A DNA stretch of 30,236 nucleotides from a virus. The position numbers and the translations under genes were made by a program. Positions 1 through 8,801 of this stretch are shown here, one piece after another. The first letter of the stretch is position 1. Every line of letters begins with the position of its first letter. Under the pieces are notes generated by a model. It worked only from the letters and a program-made list of their open reading frames with translations. It was not told the origin of the DNA and made no database searches. Where the stretch lies: the IMG/VR virus record IMGVR_UViG_3300010883_009484, positions 1 to 30,236 of that record; one strand, given 5' to 3'.

Positions 1-1
1 A

Positions 2-1633
2 TCAATTGGTAGACAAAACGGAACTATTGAATTTAAAAATACGCTTTATGATGTTTCTGCAGCACTTGTAGGATTTGATACTACAAGTTACGATGTGCTA
101 ACATTTGATAGTTTACCTGCAACTGAAACTAGAATTATTCTTAACACAATAAAGAATAATATATTTGTTAACGATCTAGCACTTGAATATAATAAATTAT
201 TCTTTGCAAGTTTACGTTATGTGTTTGCAGAACAAAGTTATGTTGACTGGGCATTTAAATCTAGTTTCTTAAAAGCAAAACACAATGTAGGCGAACTAGA
301 ACAAAAAGTTAACTTTCAAAACGATAACCTTCCTAGTTATGAAGCATACATTAAAGAAGTTAAGCCTTATAAAACTAAGATTAGAGAATATTTAAGTTCA
401 TATGAAGCAATTGATAATTCACAAACAATTACAGCAGACTTTGATTTGCCAGCAAGATATGTAGCTGCACAAGATAGTATAGTGCCGCAAGTTGTTAAAA
501 TTACTGACGGTATTATTCAAGCAAACAATCCTGAAGAACTTGCAATATTTCCAAACAAGAGTTGGGCAGATAATTTAGGATACAAAGTATTATCAGTTGA
601 AATAGCAGATGCAGGCGCTGGATATACAATGGCTCCAGAAATTACTATTGAAAATAACAATGGTACCGTAGCAACAGCAATTGCAACATTAGGTCAAGGC
701 GGAAAAATTAATAAAATTACAGTAGTTAATCAAGGATCGGGTTATCTTAAAGCTCCTACAGTAACAATTAACGGTTCACTTGGAACAGACGGTAGAGAAG
801 GCAAAGCATTTGCTATCATAGGCGATAGTGCTGTTAGAAGTTTGCAAACAGTTATAAAGTTTGATAGAGTATCAGGAGTATACGAATTTGTAACACTGAA
901 TACTACAGAAACATTTGCTTCCGGCGGTAAAACTTTTAACTTTAATTTAAAATGGCCAATGGATGTAAAAACTTCAAGAGTAGCAGTATTTGAAAACAAC
1001 GAAGAAGTATTATCAAGAAGATATACATATTCAAACATACTCGATACATCTAAAGGATATAATAGGTACTTTGGACAAATTAAATTTATAGATCCACCGG
1101 CGGCTAATGCTGAAATTAGAGTAGACTACTTTAAGTCAATTAATTTATTAAAAGCACAAGACCGTATTAATTTAGCATATGCTCCTACTGGAGATAACTT
1201 TGGTAACACATTGGGACAGTTAATGAGTGGTGTTGACTATGGCGGAGTTGAAGTAACATCGTTTGACTTCGGCGGCACTACAGGTTGGAATAGTTCTCCG
1301 TGGATGGCTCAAGGATGGGATATTTTTGATGCAGACTTTGAAGACGAAATTTTCCAACTAAGTGATGATAGCACACGTATTATAACGTTTGCTACACCAT
1401 TAGAAAATGACACAACTTATAACGTATATAAAAACGGCATAAGAATTGATGCAGCTGATTGGGATCCGTCAGTACCGTCCCCTACAAATCCAAATGCCCT
1501 TATGTTGACAATTACAGGCGCAGGCCAAACAGGTATTGCATTATATGACGATGATGCTCCTGTAGAATCTACAATTATTGTGTTTGATGAACAATTAATT
1601 CCTACAGCACCAGGTGATGTTATCATAATTTGA
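2..1633 (+). CDS. Large virion structural protein, N-terminal part (5' end beyond window; ends at in-frame TGA)
   Basis: The frame is open from base 2, so the true start lies left of the window; a GTG at 95 is only an internal codon. About 543 residues are visible. Visible residues ~196-275 hold two copies of a Gly-rich repeat of the form GxGYxxAPxxTI, of the kind common in large phage tail proteins. A later stretch (~400-430) is Gly/Asp/Trp-rich (QLMSGVDYGG ... GWNSSPW ... GWD). There are no signal peptide, membrane segments or catalytic motifs. The frame meets TGA at 1631-1633, but the same frame stays open beyond it to 4213, so this is probably the front of one giant baseplate or tail-fibre structural protein. 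The structural assignment comes from composition, repeats and neighbours; I cannot match it to a specific T4 gene product. The stop could be a nonsense mutation, a sequencing error or a recoded codon. Confidence 0.75.
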   Translation, partial: SIGRQNGTIEFKNTLYDVSAALVGFDTTSYDVLTFDSLPATETRIILNTIKNNIFVNDLALEYNKLFFASLRYVFAEQSYVDWAFKSSFLKAKHNVGELEQKVNFQNDNLPSYEAYIKEVKPYKTKIREYLSSYEAIDNSQTITADFDLPARYVAAQDSIVPQVVKITDGIIQANNPEELAIFPNKSWADNLGYKVLSVEIADAGAGYTMAPEITIENNNGTVATAIATLGQGGKINKITVVNQGSGYLKAPTVTINGSLGTDGREGKAFAIIGDSAVRSLQTVIKFDRVSGVYEFVTLNTTETFASGGKTFNFNLKWPMDVKTSRVAVFENNEEVLSRRYTYSNILDTSKGYNRYFGQIKFIDPPAANAEIRVDYFKSINLLKAQDRINLAYAPTGDNFGNTLGQLMSGVDYGGVEVTSFDFGGTTGWNSSPWMAQGWDIFDADFEDEIFQLSDDSTRIITFATPLENDTTYNVYKNGIRIDAADWDPSVPSPTNPNALMLTITGAGQTGIALYDDDAPVESTIIVFDEQLIPTAPGDVIII

Positions 1634-1948
1634 AAAACAACATCAGATGGTAGCTTTATTGCTGATCCAGAGAGTTATGATACAGCAATTAGCGGTGGTG
1701 ACTTAGTATACTCAACTGCAACAGGTTTAGATGCCGCAAGTATTAATATTGATGGTGATGGATTTGTAACTCAAACAACAAGTAAAGGTCCAGAAGAAAT
1801 TGTACCAGGACAAGTTCTAGATACACTAGATTTACAAGTATACGAAAAACCAAAAGGCGGAGCAAGTCAAATTACTTCAAGGAACTATATCGGTAACGGT
1901 GTACAAACTATATTTGATATTGGATCAGTTATTACACAAACTGAAAAC
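1631..1948 (+). other. In-frame TGA and open bridge joining two halves of one structural gene
   Basis: TGA at 1631-1633 interrupts an otherwise continuous frame from base 2 to 4213. The 315 bases after it (1634-1948) contain no other gene and read in frame without a stop as acidic, Gly/Thr-rich structural-type protein (beginning KTTSDGSF, later NIDGDGFV and TTSKGPEE), matching the style of both flanks. This stretch has no in-frame ATG or GTG. The first possible start is TTG at 1949, with no Shine-Dalgarno sequence before it. The bridge is therefore coding sequence of the same gene. CGA or AGA (Arg) or TGG (Trp) would each need one base change to give TGA. The base after the stop is A, a context known in E. 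coli to favour UGA leakiness. Confidence 0.7.
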
Positions 1949-4213
1949 TTGTTTATTAAAGTAAATTATAATATTATAAACAAGACAGATTTTGTTCTTA
2001 ATTTTAATACAAATCAACTAATATTTAATACGCCTCCAGGAAACAACGAACGTGTTAGTATTATAAATGTAGGATTTAGTGCAACAACAATTCTTGACAT
2101 TGATTCATTTACAGGCAACGGCACAGCAATTGACTTTTTAACAAACGCACAGTTTGAAGCTAATGCAGTATCTTATGTAACTGTTAATGGCGTAACTACT
2201 GATGTTAGTCTTATTGAATCTGATGATACATATGACACTTCAGGTAACTTTGTAATTAGGTTTGCAACACCGCCAATTAATGGTGCTGTAATACAAATGC
2301 TAATTGCTACAGGCGGCATTGAAATTCCGCAACAATATAGTACAGTTACTATTGACGAAATAATTGCAGACGGATCTTCAACTAGTTATCAACTATCTCA
2401 AGCACCATTTGAAGATAAGCCAGAACAGCAGTTTGTACTGGTTAAAGTTAACAACCAAATACTTGAAGGCGGATATAGCCAAACATTTAAAGTTAAGAAA
2501 AATTTAAAAGAATATCAATTAGATTTAACACAAATTCCAGTAGCAAGCATTAACAGTTATGATTTATTAGTATACCTAAATGATGTTGAATTAGAATATT
2601 TACAAACTTGGACATTTGAAGGCGCAGGCTCTTTTGATTCATCACTAACTGCACAGTCACAACCAGGTTCTACGCTAACACTAACACAAGGTATTGGCGA
2701 AGAAGGAGATGAGTTAAAAATAGTTGTTGTTACAGGCAGTGATTATAGAATGGGCTATTTAGATTCTAGCAACGACTTTATTAAAACACCAGATACAGTA
2801 TACTTTGATTCAGTATATCCAGAAGATACAAAAATTGAAATTATGCAATTTAGTAACGATAAGAGTCAGGGTATTGAACGTCAGTCGTTTGAAGTTACTG
2901 AAAAGACTGAAACAACTCCAGGTACTCCTTTATATTATAGTTTTGGATTGCTAAGAAAAGGCATTATTACATTACGTAAGCCAGCAAGAGATTCTGAGTA
3001 TGTTTGGGTAACTAGAAACGGCACATTATTAATGCCTAATGTAGATTATATTGTTACTTCAAACAAAAACTATGTAAAACTTGCAGAACAGCCGCAAGAA
3101 GGCGACAAGTTACAAGTAATTCATTTTGCAGAAGAAATTGTTGTTAATAAATTTGGATGGCGCCAGTTTAAAGATATGTTAAATAGAACTCATTACAAGC
3201 GTTTGCAAGAATTACAACATTTAGCACAACCATTAAACTGGTATGATGATGTAATTGAAGTAGTTGATGCAACAGATCTTCCAAATCCAGAAACAGACTC
3301 TAAGTATCCAGGGATTATCTTTATTGAAGGTGAACGCATTGAGTACTTTAGAAAAGCTGGTAATACTTTACTACAGTTACGTAGAGGAACATTAGGAACA
3401 GGTATTAAGCAACTTTATGAAGCAGGCGCAATGTTTATGGAACAAGGTGCAGGCGCAACACTACCTTACAAAGATGACAAGCAAGTTGTAACAGTTACAG
3501 CTGGCGGTTATAGTACAGGTAGTGAAACATATGAAAATAGTAGCGGAATGAGTGTTACTAGTGTAGCATATGATTTTAATAATAACACAGCATTTCCGTT
3601 AGGCGGTCAAGTGTGTACTGTTATAGGAACAGGATTTACTAATCGTGCTGAAATATATGTTGGAGATACACTAGTAGTGACTACATTTATGTCATCAACT
3701 GAACTAACATTTGTTACTCCGGCATTATCAGTTGGAGCATATGACTTAATTGTAGTAAATCCATTTACAAGTACTCCAATTGATACACCTCAAACTAGTT
3801 TTGTACTTAATGGAGGTATTAAATATGTGCAAGTATTATTACCATTTGCTCCAATACCAAACCCAACAAGTGCAGTAGGATGGTATAAAAATACTATTCC
3901 TGAAGAGTACTGGGAAGCACAAGATATTGAAGTATTTGTTGCAGGCAGCAGATTGCGTAAAAAACCAACTAAATTGTATAACTACACTGAGCAAGATTCG
4001 CCAGAAGGTGATATTAATTTAGAAGCAGAATTTGCGGTAAATAAAGCTGTAGGTGCATATGTAAGACTAACAGTACCACCAGCACAAGGATCTACTGTGA
4101 ATATCTTTAGAACAACCGGAAAAACTTGGTCAGATGTAGGAGAAACCATTGCAAGTAGCGATTCTAATGTTGCTAAATTCTTGCGTGACCGCACAACTGA
4201 GCTACCACGATAA
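1949..4213 (+). CDS. Large virion structural protein, C-terminal part, with IPT/TIG-like domain
   Basis: This is the same frame as the 2-1633 segment; 1949 is the first formal start (TTG) after the in-frame TGA, and it lacks a ribosome site. The product (754 aa from there, 860 counted from 1634) is beta-rich with repeated hairpin units (RNGTLLMPNVDYIV type). Residues ~536-620 resemble an IPT/TIG immunoglobulin-like fold (FPLGGQVCTVIGTGF, then IYVGD, ELTFVTPAL, GAYDLIVVNP), which is found in phage tail and fibre proteins and in adhesins. An Arg/Tyr-rich stretch around 405-430 (NRTHYKRLQELQHLAQPL) precedes a GERIEYFR hairpin. It ends TAA at 4211-4213, inside a late-promoter octamer. It is most likely the C-terminal part of a baseplate or fibre structural protein; the exact T4 counterpart is unknown. 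Confidence 0.75.
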   Translation: MFIKVNYNIINKTDFVLNFNTNQLIFNTPPGNNERVSIINVGFSATTILDIDSFTGNGTAIDFLTNAQFEANAVSYVTVNGVTTDVSLIESDDTYDTSGNFVIRFATPPINGAVIQMLIATGGIEIPQQYSTVTIDEIIADGSSTSYQLSQAPFEDKPEQQFVLVKVNNQILEGGYSQTFKVKKNLKEYQLDLTQIPVASINSYDLLVYLNDVELEYLQTWTFEGAGSFDSSLTAQSQPGSTLTLTQGIGEEGDELKIVVVTGSDYRMGYLDSSNDFIKTPDTVYFDSVYPEDTKIEIMQFSNDKSQGIERQSFEVTEKTETTPGTPLYYSFGLLRKGIITLRKPARDSEYVWVTRNGTLLMPNVDYIVTSNKNYVKLAEQPQEGDKLQVIHFAEEIVVNKFGWRQFKDMLNRTHYKRLQELQHLAQPLNWYDDVIEVVDATDLPNPETDSKYPGIIFIEGERIEYFRKAGNTLLQLRRGTLGTGIKQLYEAGAMFMEQGAGATLPYKDDKQVVTVTAGGYSTGSETYENSSGMSVTSVAYDFNNNTAFPLGGQVCTVIGTGFTNRAEIYVGDTLVVTTFMSSTELTFVTPALSVGAYDLIVVNPFTSTPIDTPQTSFVLNGGIKYVQVLLPFAPIPNPTSAVGWYKNTIPEEYWEAQDIEVFVAGSRLRKKPTKLYNYTEQDSPEGDINLEAEFAVNKAVGAYVRLTVPPAQGSTVNIFRTTGKTWSDVGETIASSDSNVAKFLRDRTTELPR

Positions 4214-4216
4214 ATA
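4209..4216 (+). promoter_or_regulatory. Late-type promoter octamer GATAAATA
   Basis: GATAAATA fits the NATAAATA consensus of T4-like late promoters (T4 TATAAATA). It sits 20 bases before the ATG at 4236, and the stop codon TAA of the upstream gene (4211-4213) is embedded in it. AGGA at about 4224 can serve as ribosome site for the next gene. Confidence 0.55.
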
Positions 4217-4235
4217 CTATTAGTAGGAAACAAAT

Positions 4236-4850
4236 ATGGCAGACAATTTAAAAGATTTAAACGGAGTATTATTACAAGGGCACATTAAAATTAGTGATCC
4301 TGAAAGTGGTGATATTATTGTAGATAAGCGTAATGCAATCCATTATGAGAATATGAGTATCTCCTTGGCAGAGTCAATTGGTAACAGTGGCACTGGTTGG
4401 ATTTATGAAATGAGCTTTGGTAATGGCGGCACAAGCGTTGACCCTACAGGTATTATTACATACTTAACTCCAAACTCAACAGGTACAAATGCAAGTTTGT
4501 ACAACCAAACATACACTAAAGTAATTGATGATCAAAGTGTTAATAACTTAGATCCAATTCGTAATAAGATTGAAACAAGACACGTTAGTGGTACAAACTA
4601 TACAGACATCCTTGTTAGCTGTTTACTAGATTATGGTGAACCAAGTGGACAAGATGCGTTTGATAATGCTACAGATGAAACAAGTTCTTATATTTTTGAT
4701 GAACTTGGTTTGCGAGCGTATTCAGCATCAGGTACAGGCAGATTATTAACACACGTTATTTTCCATCCTGTACAGAAAAGTTTGAATAGATTAATCCAAG
4801 TTGATTATACTGTTAGAGTACAATCACTTTCAGGCTTTAACGAGGTGTAA
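4236..4850 (+). CDS. Putative virion/tail structural protein, 204 aa
   Basis: ATG at 4236 follows a TAGGAAAC ribosome-site-like sequence and a late-type octamer. The product has no signal peptide or membrane segment. Its N-terminus reads GHIKISDPESGDIIVDKRNA, then a segment rich in Gly, Asn and Thr (NSTGTNASLYNQTY), then a C-terminal beta-rich segment ending in VDYTVRVQSLSG. It lies between the giant structural gene and the first fibre gene, separated from the latter by 5 bases (GAGGTG overlaps its own end and can serve the next start at 4856). Late-type control and location argue for a small baseplate or fibre-connector protein. I do not recognise a named family with certainty, so the role is inferred from context. 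Confidence 0.7.
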   Translation: MADNLKDLNGVLLQGHIKISDPESGDIIVDKRNAIHYENMSISLAESIGNSGTGWIYEMSFGNGGTSVDPTGIITYLTPNSTGTNASLYNQTYTKVIDDQSVNNLDPIRNKIETRHVSGTNYTDILVSCLLDYGEPSGQDAFDNATDETSSYIFDELGLRAYSASGTGRLLTHVIFHPVQKSLNRLIQVDYTVRVQSLSGFNEV

Positions 4851-4855
4851 TAGAG

Positions 4856-6895
4856 ATGCCATATACAATTCCATATACAGACGAAGCAAATAACGGTACA
4901 ATCACTGTAATTGATAATACTATTGACCAAACAACTAGTTTAAAATTTCCAGGTAAAAATACTACTTCATACGGTACAGCCGTTGCAGAAAACTTTTTAC
5001 ACTTATTGGAAAACTTTTCTAGTAATACAGAGCCGGCAAGAGCAGTTGAAGGCCAACTTTGGTATGATACAACTCAACCAAGACCGCAACTTAAAGTATA
5101 TGACGGAACGTATTGGCTACCATCAGGTGGATTAAACAAAACACCAGGTGCACCAGACGCAGGCAGAGCAGGTACAACAGGCGATTTATGGGTAGACACA
5201 GACAATCAACAACTTTACCTTAATTCAGGTTCAGGTTGGGTACTAGTAGGACCTAGCTTTAGTGACGGTCTTTCTACTGGAGCAACACCATTGACAGTTA
5301 TAGGTGTTGACAACATTTCATATACTGTATTACAAGTTGAAGTTGGTGCAAGACCAGTAGCTATTATTAGTAAAGACAGCTTTACACCTAAAGTTGTTAT
5401 TCCTGGATACACAGTTATTAATCCAGGAGTAAACTTATCAACTACAGATTTCTTAGGAACAGGTTCAGTACCTAAGTTTTATGGTATTACAGAAAAAGCT
5501 GAAAACTTAATTGTAAACAATACTCCAGTTGCAGCAGGAAACTTTTTACGTGGCGATGTAAGTAGTACAACACTATTTCCAATAAATGTACAAAACAATA
5601 CAGGACTTATTATTGGTACAGATGCAGCGTTAAATATTGGTGTTGACGGTCAAGCAGGTGTAATTAGACACCAAATTGAAGGTTCAAATATTGATTTTCA
5701 AATTAAAAATAACGGTACTACTAGAACAGTACTAAGAGTTGATTCTGCACAGCGAGTTGGTATTAACAACTTTGCTCCTGACGAGTCATTAGACGTAGTT
5801 GGAAATATTAAAACAGATTCAAGTATGTTTGTTAATGGCACTACACAAAGTGATACAACTAACACAGGTAGTATTATTGCCAAAGGCGGCGTAGGTGTTG
5901 CTAAAAATTTAAATGTTGGCGGAACAGCACAGGTGCTAGGAGTTACTACACTTGCTAATACTATTCCAGATGGTAACAACACTAGAGACTTAGGTGCACC
6001 AGCATCTAAATGGCGTAATATGTATGCAACAACTTTTGTTGGTAACGTAACAGGTAACGTAAATGGTACAGTATCAGGTATTGCTGGATCAGCAAACAAA
6101 CTAACTTCTGCAACAGCATTTAGAATTGCAGGTGACGTTGCAACTAGTGTTGATGTAGTTTTTGATGGACAAACAGACGGCACCTTAAAAATATTTAATA
6201 CTACAATTTCAAATGAAATTGTTTCAGGTAAAGATCAAACAGTTAATTCACAAATTGATGATGAATTACTAATCAACAGAACAACAGGTGATACGGGACT
6301 ATATAAAATTTCAAGAGGAAATTTGTTAAAAGCAGTTCCAACTAACCCTCCAGGAGTGGTAATGCCATATGCAGGAACAGTTATTCCGCAAGATTGGTTA
6401 TTATGCGACGGGCAAATAGTAAGAATTGCTGACTACGGCGTATTATTTGAAACAATTGGTTATAGCTTTGGTGCTAGAACTAGTATTGCAGCAGGTAATT
6501 TTAGAGTACCAGATTTAAGAGGAAGAACGCCTCTAGGTGCTGACAATATGGGAGGTGTTAGTGCTGATACTGTAACAGCAGATTATGCAGATGGTATTGG
6601 ACAAGTTGGTGGTTCAGAATTAGAAGCAATTGCACTTGAAAACTTACCAGAACACGAACACGATATGCGCGGCGATTCCGGAGACCAGTTCTACGGTATT
6701 AGAGATATTAGCGGAACTCCATCAGATGATGATGCTATTGTTTATGATGCACCTAATGCTTCTGGTAATGGTCAAGCTCTTTCTAACAGTGGTGGTATTT
6801 TAACGCCTGACGTTGACACTGTCTTAGGACAAGCGTTGAATATTATGAACCCAACATTGACGTTAAACTATATTATCTATACGGGCAGGACATAA
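4856..6895 (+). CDS. Tail fibre protein with phage tail-collar domain
   Basis: 679 aa, ATG at 4856 after GAGGTG. Residues ~12-190 form a module shared with the next two genes (TIDQTT ... ENFLHLLENF ... GQLWYD at 66-71 ... DLWVDT ... VLVGP near 130). The middle (~270-420) is fibre-like, with a DESLDVVGNIKT repeat-type stalk and an NTRDLGAPASKWRNMYATTF motif typical of phage fibres. Residues ~497-570 are a tail-collar domain (PPGVVMPYAG, DWLLCDGQ, FRVPDLRGRTPLG). Near residue 599 the motif LPEHEHD contains the His-x-His pair often seen in short-tail-fibre tips, where trimers bind metal. Together these indicate a receptor-binding or adaptor fibre protein. It is separated by 2 bases from the next gene, so the two are probably co-expressed late. 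The domain call is strong; its position in the virion is inferred. Confidence 0.9.
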   Translation: MPYTIPYTDEANNGTITVIDNTIDQTTSLKFPGKNTTSYGTAVAENFLHLLENFSSNTEPARAVEGQLWYDTTQPRPQLKVYDGTYWLPSGGLNKTPGAPDAGRAGTTGDLWVDTDNQQLYLNSGSGWVLVGPSFSDGLSTGATPLTVIGVDNISYTVLQVEVGARPVAIISKDSFTPKVVIPGYTVINPGVNLSTTDFLGTGSVPKFYGITEKAENLIVNNTPVAAGNFLRGDVSSTTLFPINVQNNTGLIIGTDAALNIGVDGQAGVIRHQIEGSNIDFQIKNNGTTRTVLRVDSAQRVGINNFAPDESLDVVGNIKTDSSMFVNGTTQSDTTNTGSIIAKGGVGVAKNLNVGGTAQVLGVTTLANTIPDGNNTRDLGAPASKWRNMYATTFVGNVTGNVNGTVSGIAGSANKLTSATAFRIAGDVATSVDVVFDGQTDGTLKIFNTTISNEIVSGKDQTVNSQIDDELLINRTTGDTGLYKISRGNLLKAVPTNPPGVVMPYAGTVIPQDWLLCDGQIVRIADYGVLFETIGYSFGARTSIAAGNFRVPDLRGRTPLGADNMGGVSADTVTADYADGIGQVGGSELEAIALENLPEHEHDMRGDSGDQFYGIRDISGTPSDDDAIVYDAPNASGNGQALSNSGGILTPDVDTVLGQALNIMNPTLTLNYIIYTGRT

Positions 6896-6897
6896 GA

Positions 6898-8754
6898 ATG
6901 AGTTATAAATTAAATAAAACTGACGGCGAATTACTAGTAGAGTTAGCAGACGGCATAATTGATACAACAACTACAGATATAACACTAGTAGGTAAAAATT
7001 ATTCAGGGTTTGGTGAAAGTATTAACGAAAACTTTATCAAAATGATGGAGAACTTTGCCGGAACTGGTGTTCCAGGAAATCCACTTACAGGACAATTATG
7101 GTACGATAGTAGCGAAGCCAGACTAAAATTATACGACGGAACTACATTTAGAACAGCAGGCGGTCCTATTGTAAGTAATACAAGACCTAATATGGTTGCT
7201 GGTGATATATGGATTGATAACGAAAACAACAAAATGTATTTTTATGATGGTACTGACTTAGTATTAGTTGGGCCAGAGTATGATGCAGGTCAAGGACAAA
7301 CAGGATTTGAAGTTGCATCAGTTATTGATATTTCTGCACGTGAGCGTGTTGTACTTAAAATATGGATTGGTGGTACACTATTTGGTGTTATTACAAAAGA
7401 AGAATTTAGATTAGCAGCTGACAACAAAATTGCAGGATTTCCAAATGATCCAGACGACATTGTTGTTCCAGCAAGACAATTATATAGACAAGGTATTAAC
7501 TTAGTTGATACAGATTTTATTTATAGAGGTACGTCTGAAAAAACTTTATCATTAGTTAACGCAGACGGTGTTGCATTTACATCAGCTGACTTTTTACCTA
7601 CAACTGGTAACGGAGAAACAACTGGTAGTATTAAAATTAAAAAAGCTGCTGGACTAAGTGTTGGTATTGATGATACAGAATATATGACTCTGAAAGTTGA
7701 TGGTACAACTACAGTACTAGAAAATCAACAAAGCGGAACAGACATTGCATTTAGAACTAGATCAGGCAACAGCTTTTCAAATGCATTAAAAATTAAGACA
7801 CAAACTAGTAGTATTGGCATATTTGTTGACGATCCACAGTATACACTTGATATTTCAGGAACACTACATACTACAGGTAATACAGTTATTGATGGTGATT
7901 TAACAGTAAACGGTGAAGCAACATATGTTAACGTAACTAACATTCAAGTAGAAGATAAAAATATTGAATTAGGCCAGGGTGACGGTGCAATTGGCACAGA
8001 TGTTGACATTGACGGCGGCGGAATAATTTTAAAATCATCAGACGGTGATAAAAGTATATTATTTGATAACGGTAATGACTCTTTTGATGCTAATATACAC
8101 TTTAATTTAACTTCAGGTAATTCATTTAAAATTAATGATAACCAAGTACTAAGTGCAACAGCGTTAGGCACAGGAATTACAAGCGCATTAGGATTAGCGC
8201 AAGTTGGAACACTTGTAGATTTACAAGTAGATAATATTGAATTAGACGGAACTACCATTAGTACTACTGGGTCGGGACTAATTATAGATTCATCAGGTGA
8301 TGTTAGTGTTTCAAGTAATAAAATTATAGATGTTAACGATCCAACAGCGGCACAAGATGCAGCAACTAAAAATTATGTAGATTTAGAAATTAATTCAGAA
8401 CCTGTAGTATTTGCATTAGATACTACTGGATTAACAGTACCAACAGCTGGTAATCCATATAATGATGTTATTGGAATTATACAAACACTATTTCCAGCAG
8501 CAGAAAAAACTAACGGAACGCAAGCAAGAATTTCCTGTACTTCATATACAAACGTGCAAGTAACAGGTATTGATGTGCAGAGTGCAATGAGTAAGAGTTA
8601 TTTGTCAGTATTGTCAGACGATTCATCAGCGCAATCTGTGGTACAAGATGTTAACTTTAGTCCAGTAAATGCTAATGCTAATTTAACACCAACAAGACAA
8701 ACTATGACGCTTCAAGTGTCAGGAGGAGTATGGACTTGGGTCAGTACAGCATAA
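6898..8754 (+). CDS. Tail fibre-like structural protein (paralogue 2 of tandem set)
   Basis: 618 aa, ATG at 6898, 2 bases after the previous stop with AGGA upstream. The N-terminal ~190 residues repeat the module of its neighbours (IIDTTTTDITLVGKNYSGFG, ENFIKMMENF, GQLWYD at 65-70, DIWIDN, LVLVGP, then VITKEEF). Residues ~320-440 carry stalk-type repeats (YTLDISGTLHTTGNTVIDGD, NIELGQGDGAIG, GGGIILKSSDGDKSI). Residues ~478-495 hold DPTAAQDAATKNYVD, a very common phage-fibre motif at the base of trimeric beta-structured regions. It has no collar domain, so it probably takes a different place in the fibre or a different receptor role than the upstream paralogue. No enzyme motif is seen. Confidence 0.85.
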   Translation: MSYKLNKTDGELLVELADGIIDTTTTDITLVGKNYSGFGESINENFIKMMENFAGTGVPGNPLTGQLWYDSSEARLKLYDGTTFRTAGGPIVSNTRPNMVAGDIWIDNENNKMYFYDGTDLVLVGPEYDAGQGQTGFEVASVIDISARERVVLKIWIGGTLFGVITKEEFRLAADNKIAGFPNDPDDIVVPARQLYRQGINLVDTDFIYRGTSEKTLSLVNADGVAFTSADFLPTTGNGETTGSIKIKKAAGLSVGIDDTEYMTLKVDGTTTVLENQQSGTDIAFRTRSGNSFSNALKIKTQTSSIGIFVDDPQYTLDISGTLHTTGNTVIDGDLTVNGEATYVNVTNIQVEDKNIELGQGDGAIGTDVDIDGGGIILKSSDGDKSILFDNGNDSFDANIHFNLTSGNSFKINDNQVLSATALGTGITSALGLAQVGTLVDLQVDNIELDGTTISTTGSGLIIDSSGDVSVSSNKIIDVNDPTAAQDAATKNYVDLEINSEPVVFALDTTGLTVPTAGNPYNDVIGIIQTLFPAAEKTNGTQARISCTSYTNVQVTGIDVQSAMSKSYLSVLSDDSSAQSVVQDVNFSPVNANANLTPTRQTMTLQVSGGVWTWVSTA

Positions 8755-8767
8755 TATTTGCAAAAGC

Positions 8768-8775
8768 GATAAATA
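8768..8775 (+). promoter_or_regulatory. Late-type promoter octamer GATAAATA
   Basis: GATAAATA lies in the 47-base gap between two fibre genes, 26 bases before the ATG at 8802, and fits the NATAAATA late consensus of T4-like phages. A strong ribosome site CAGGGG at 8786-8791 lies between it and the start. Confidence 0.55.
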
Positions 8776-8801
8776 TTACAATAAACAGGGGTTAAACAAG
8801 T

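Noticed and set aside
1631-1633. TGA reassigned to tryptophan throughout the genome
   Set aside because: TGA ends several other genes here (e.g. 14910, 16289, 21248) and TGG is used for Trp in many proteins, so only a local explanation remains.
5698-6183. Antisense frames inside the fibre genes (also 7944-8258, 742-1038 and similar)
   Set aside because: Hydrophobic low-complexity shadows of real beta-rich fibre genes, with no ribosome site or partner genes.
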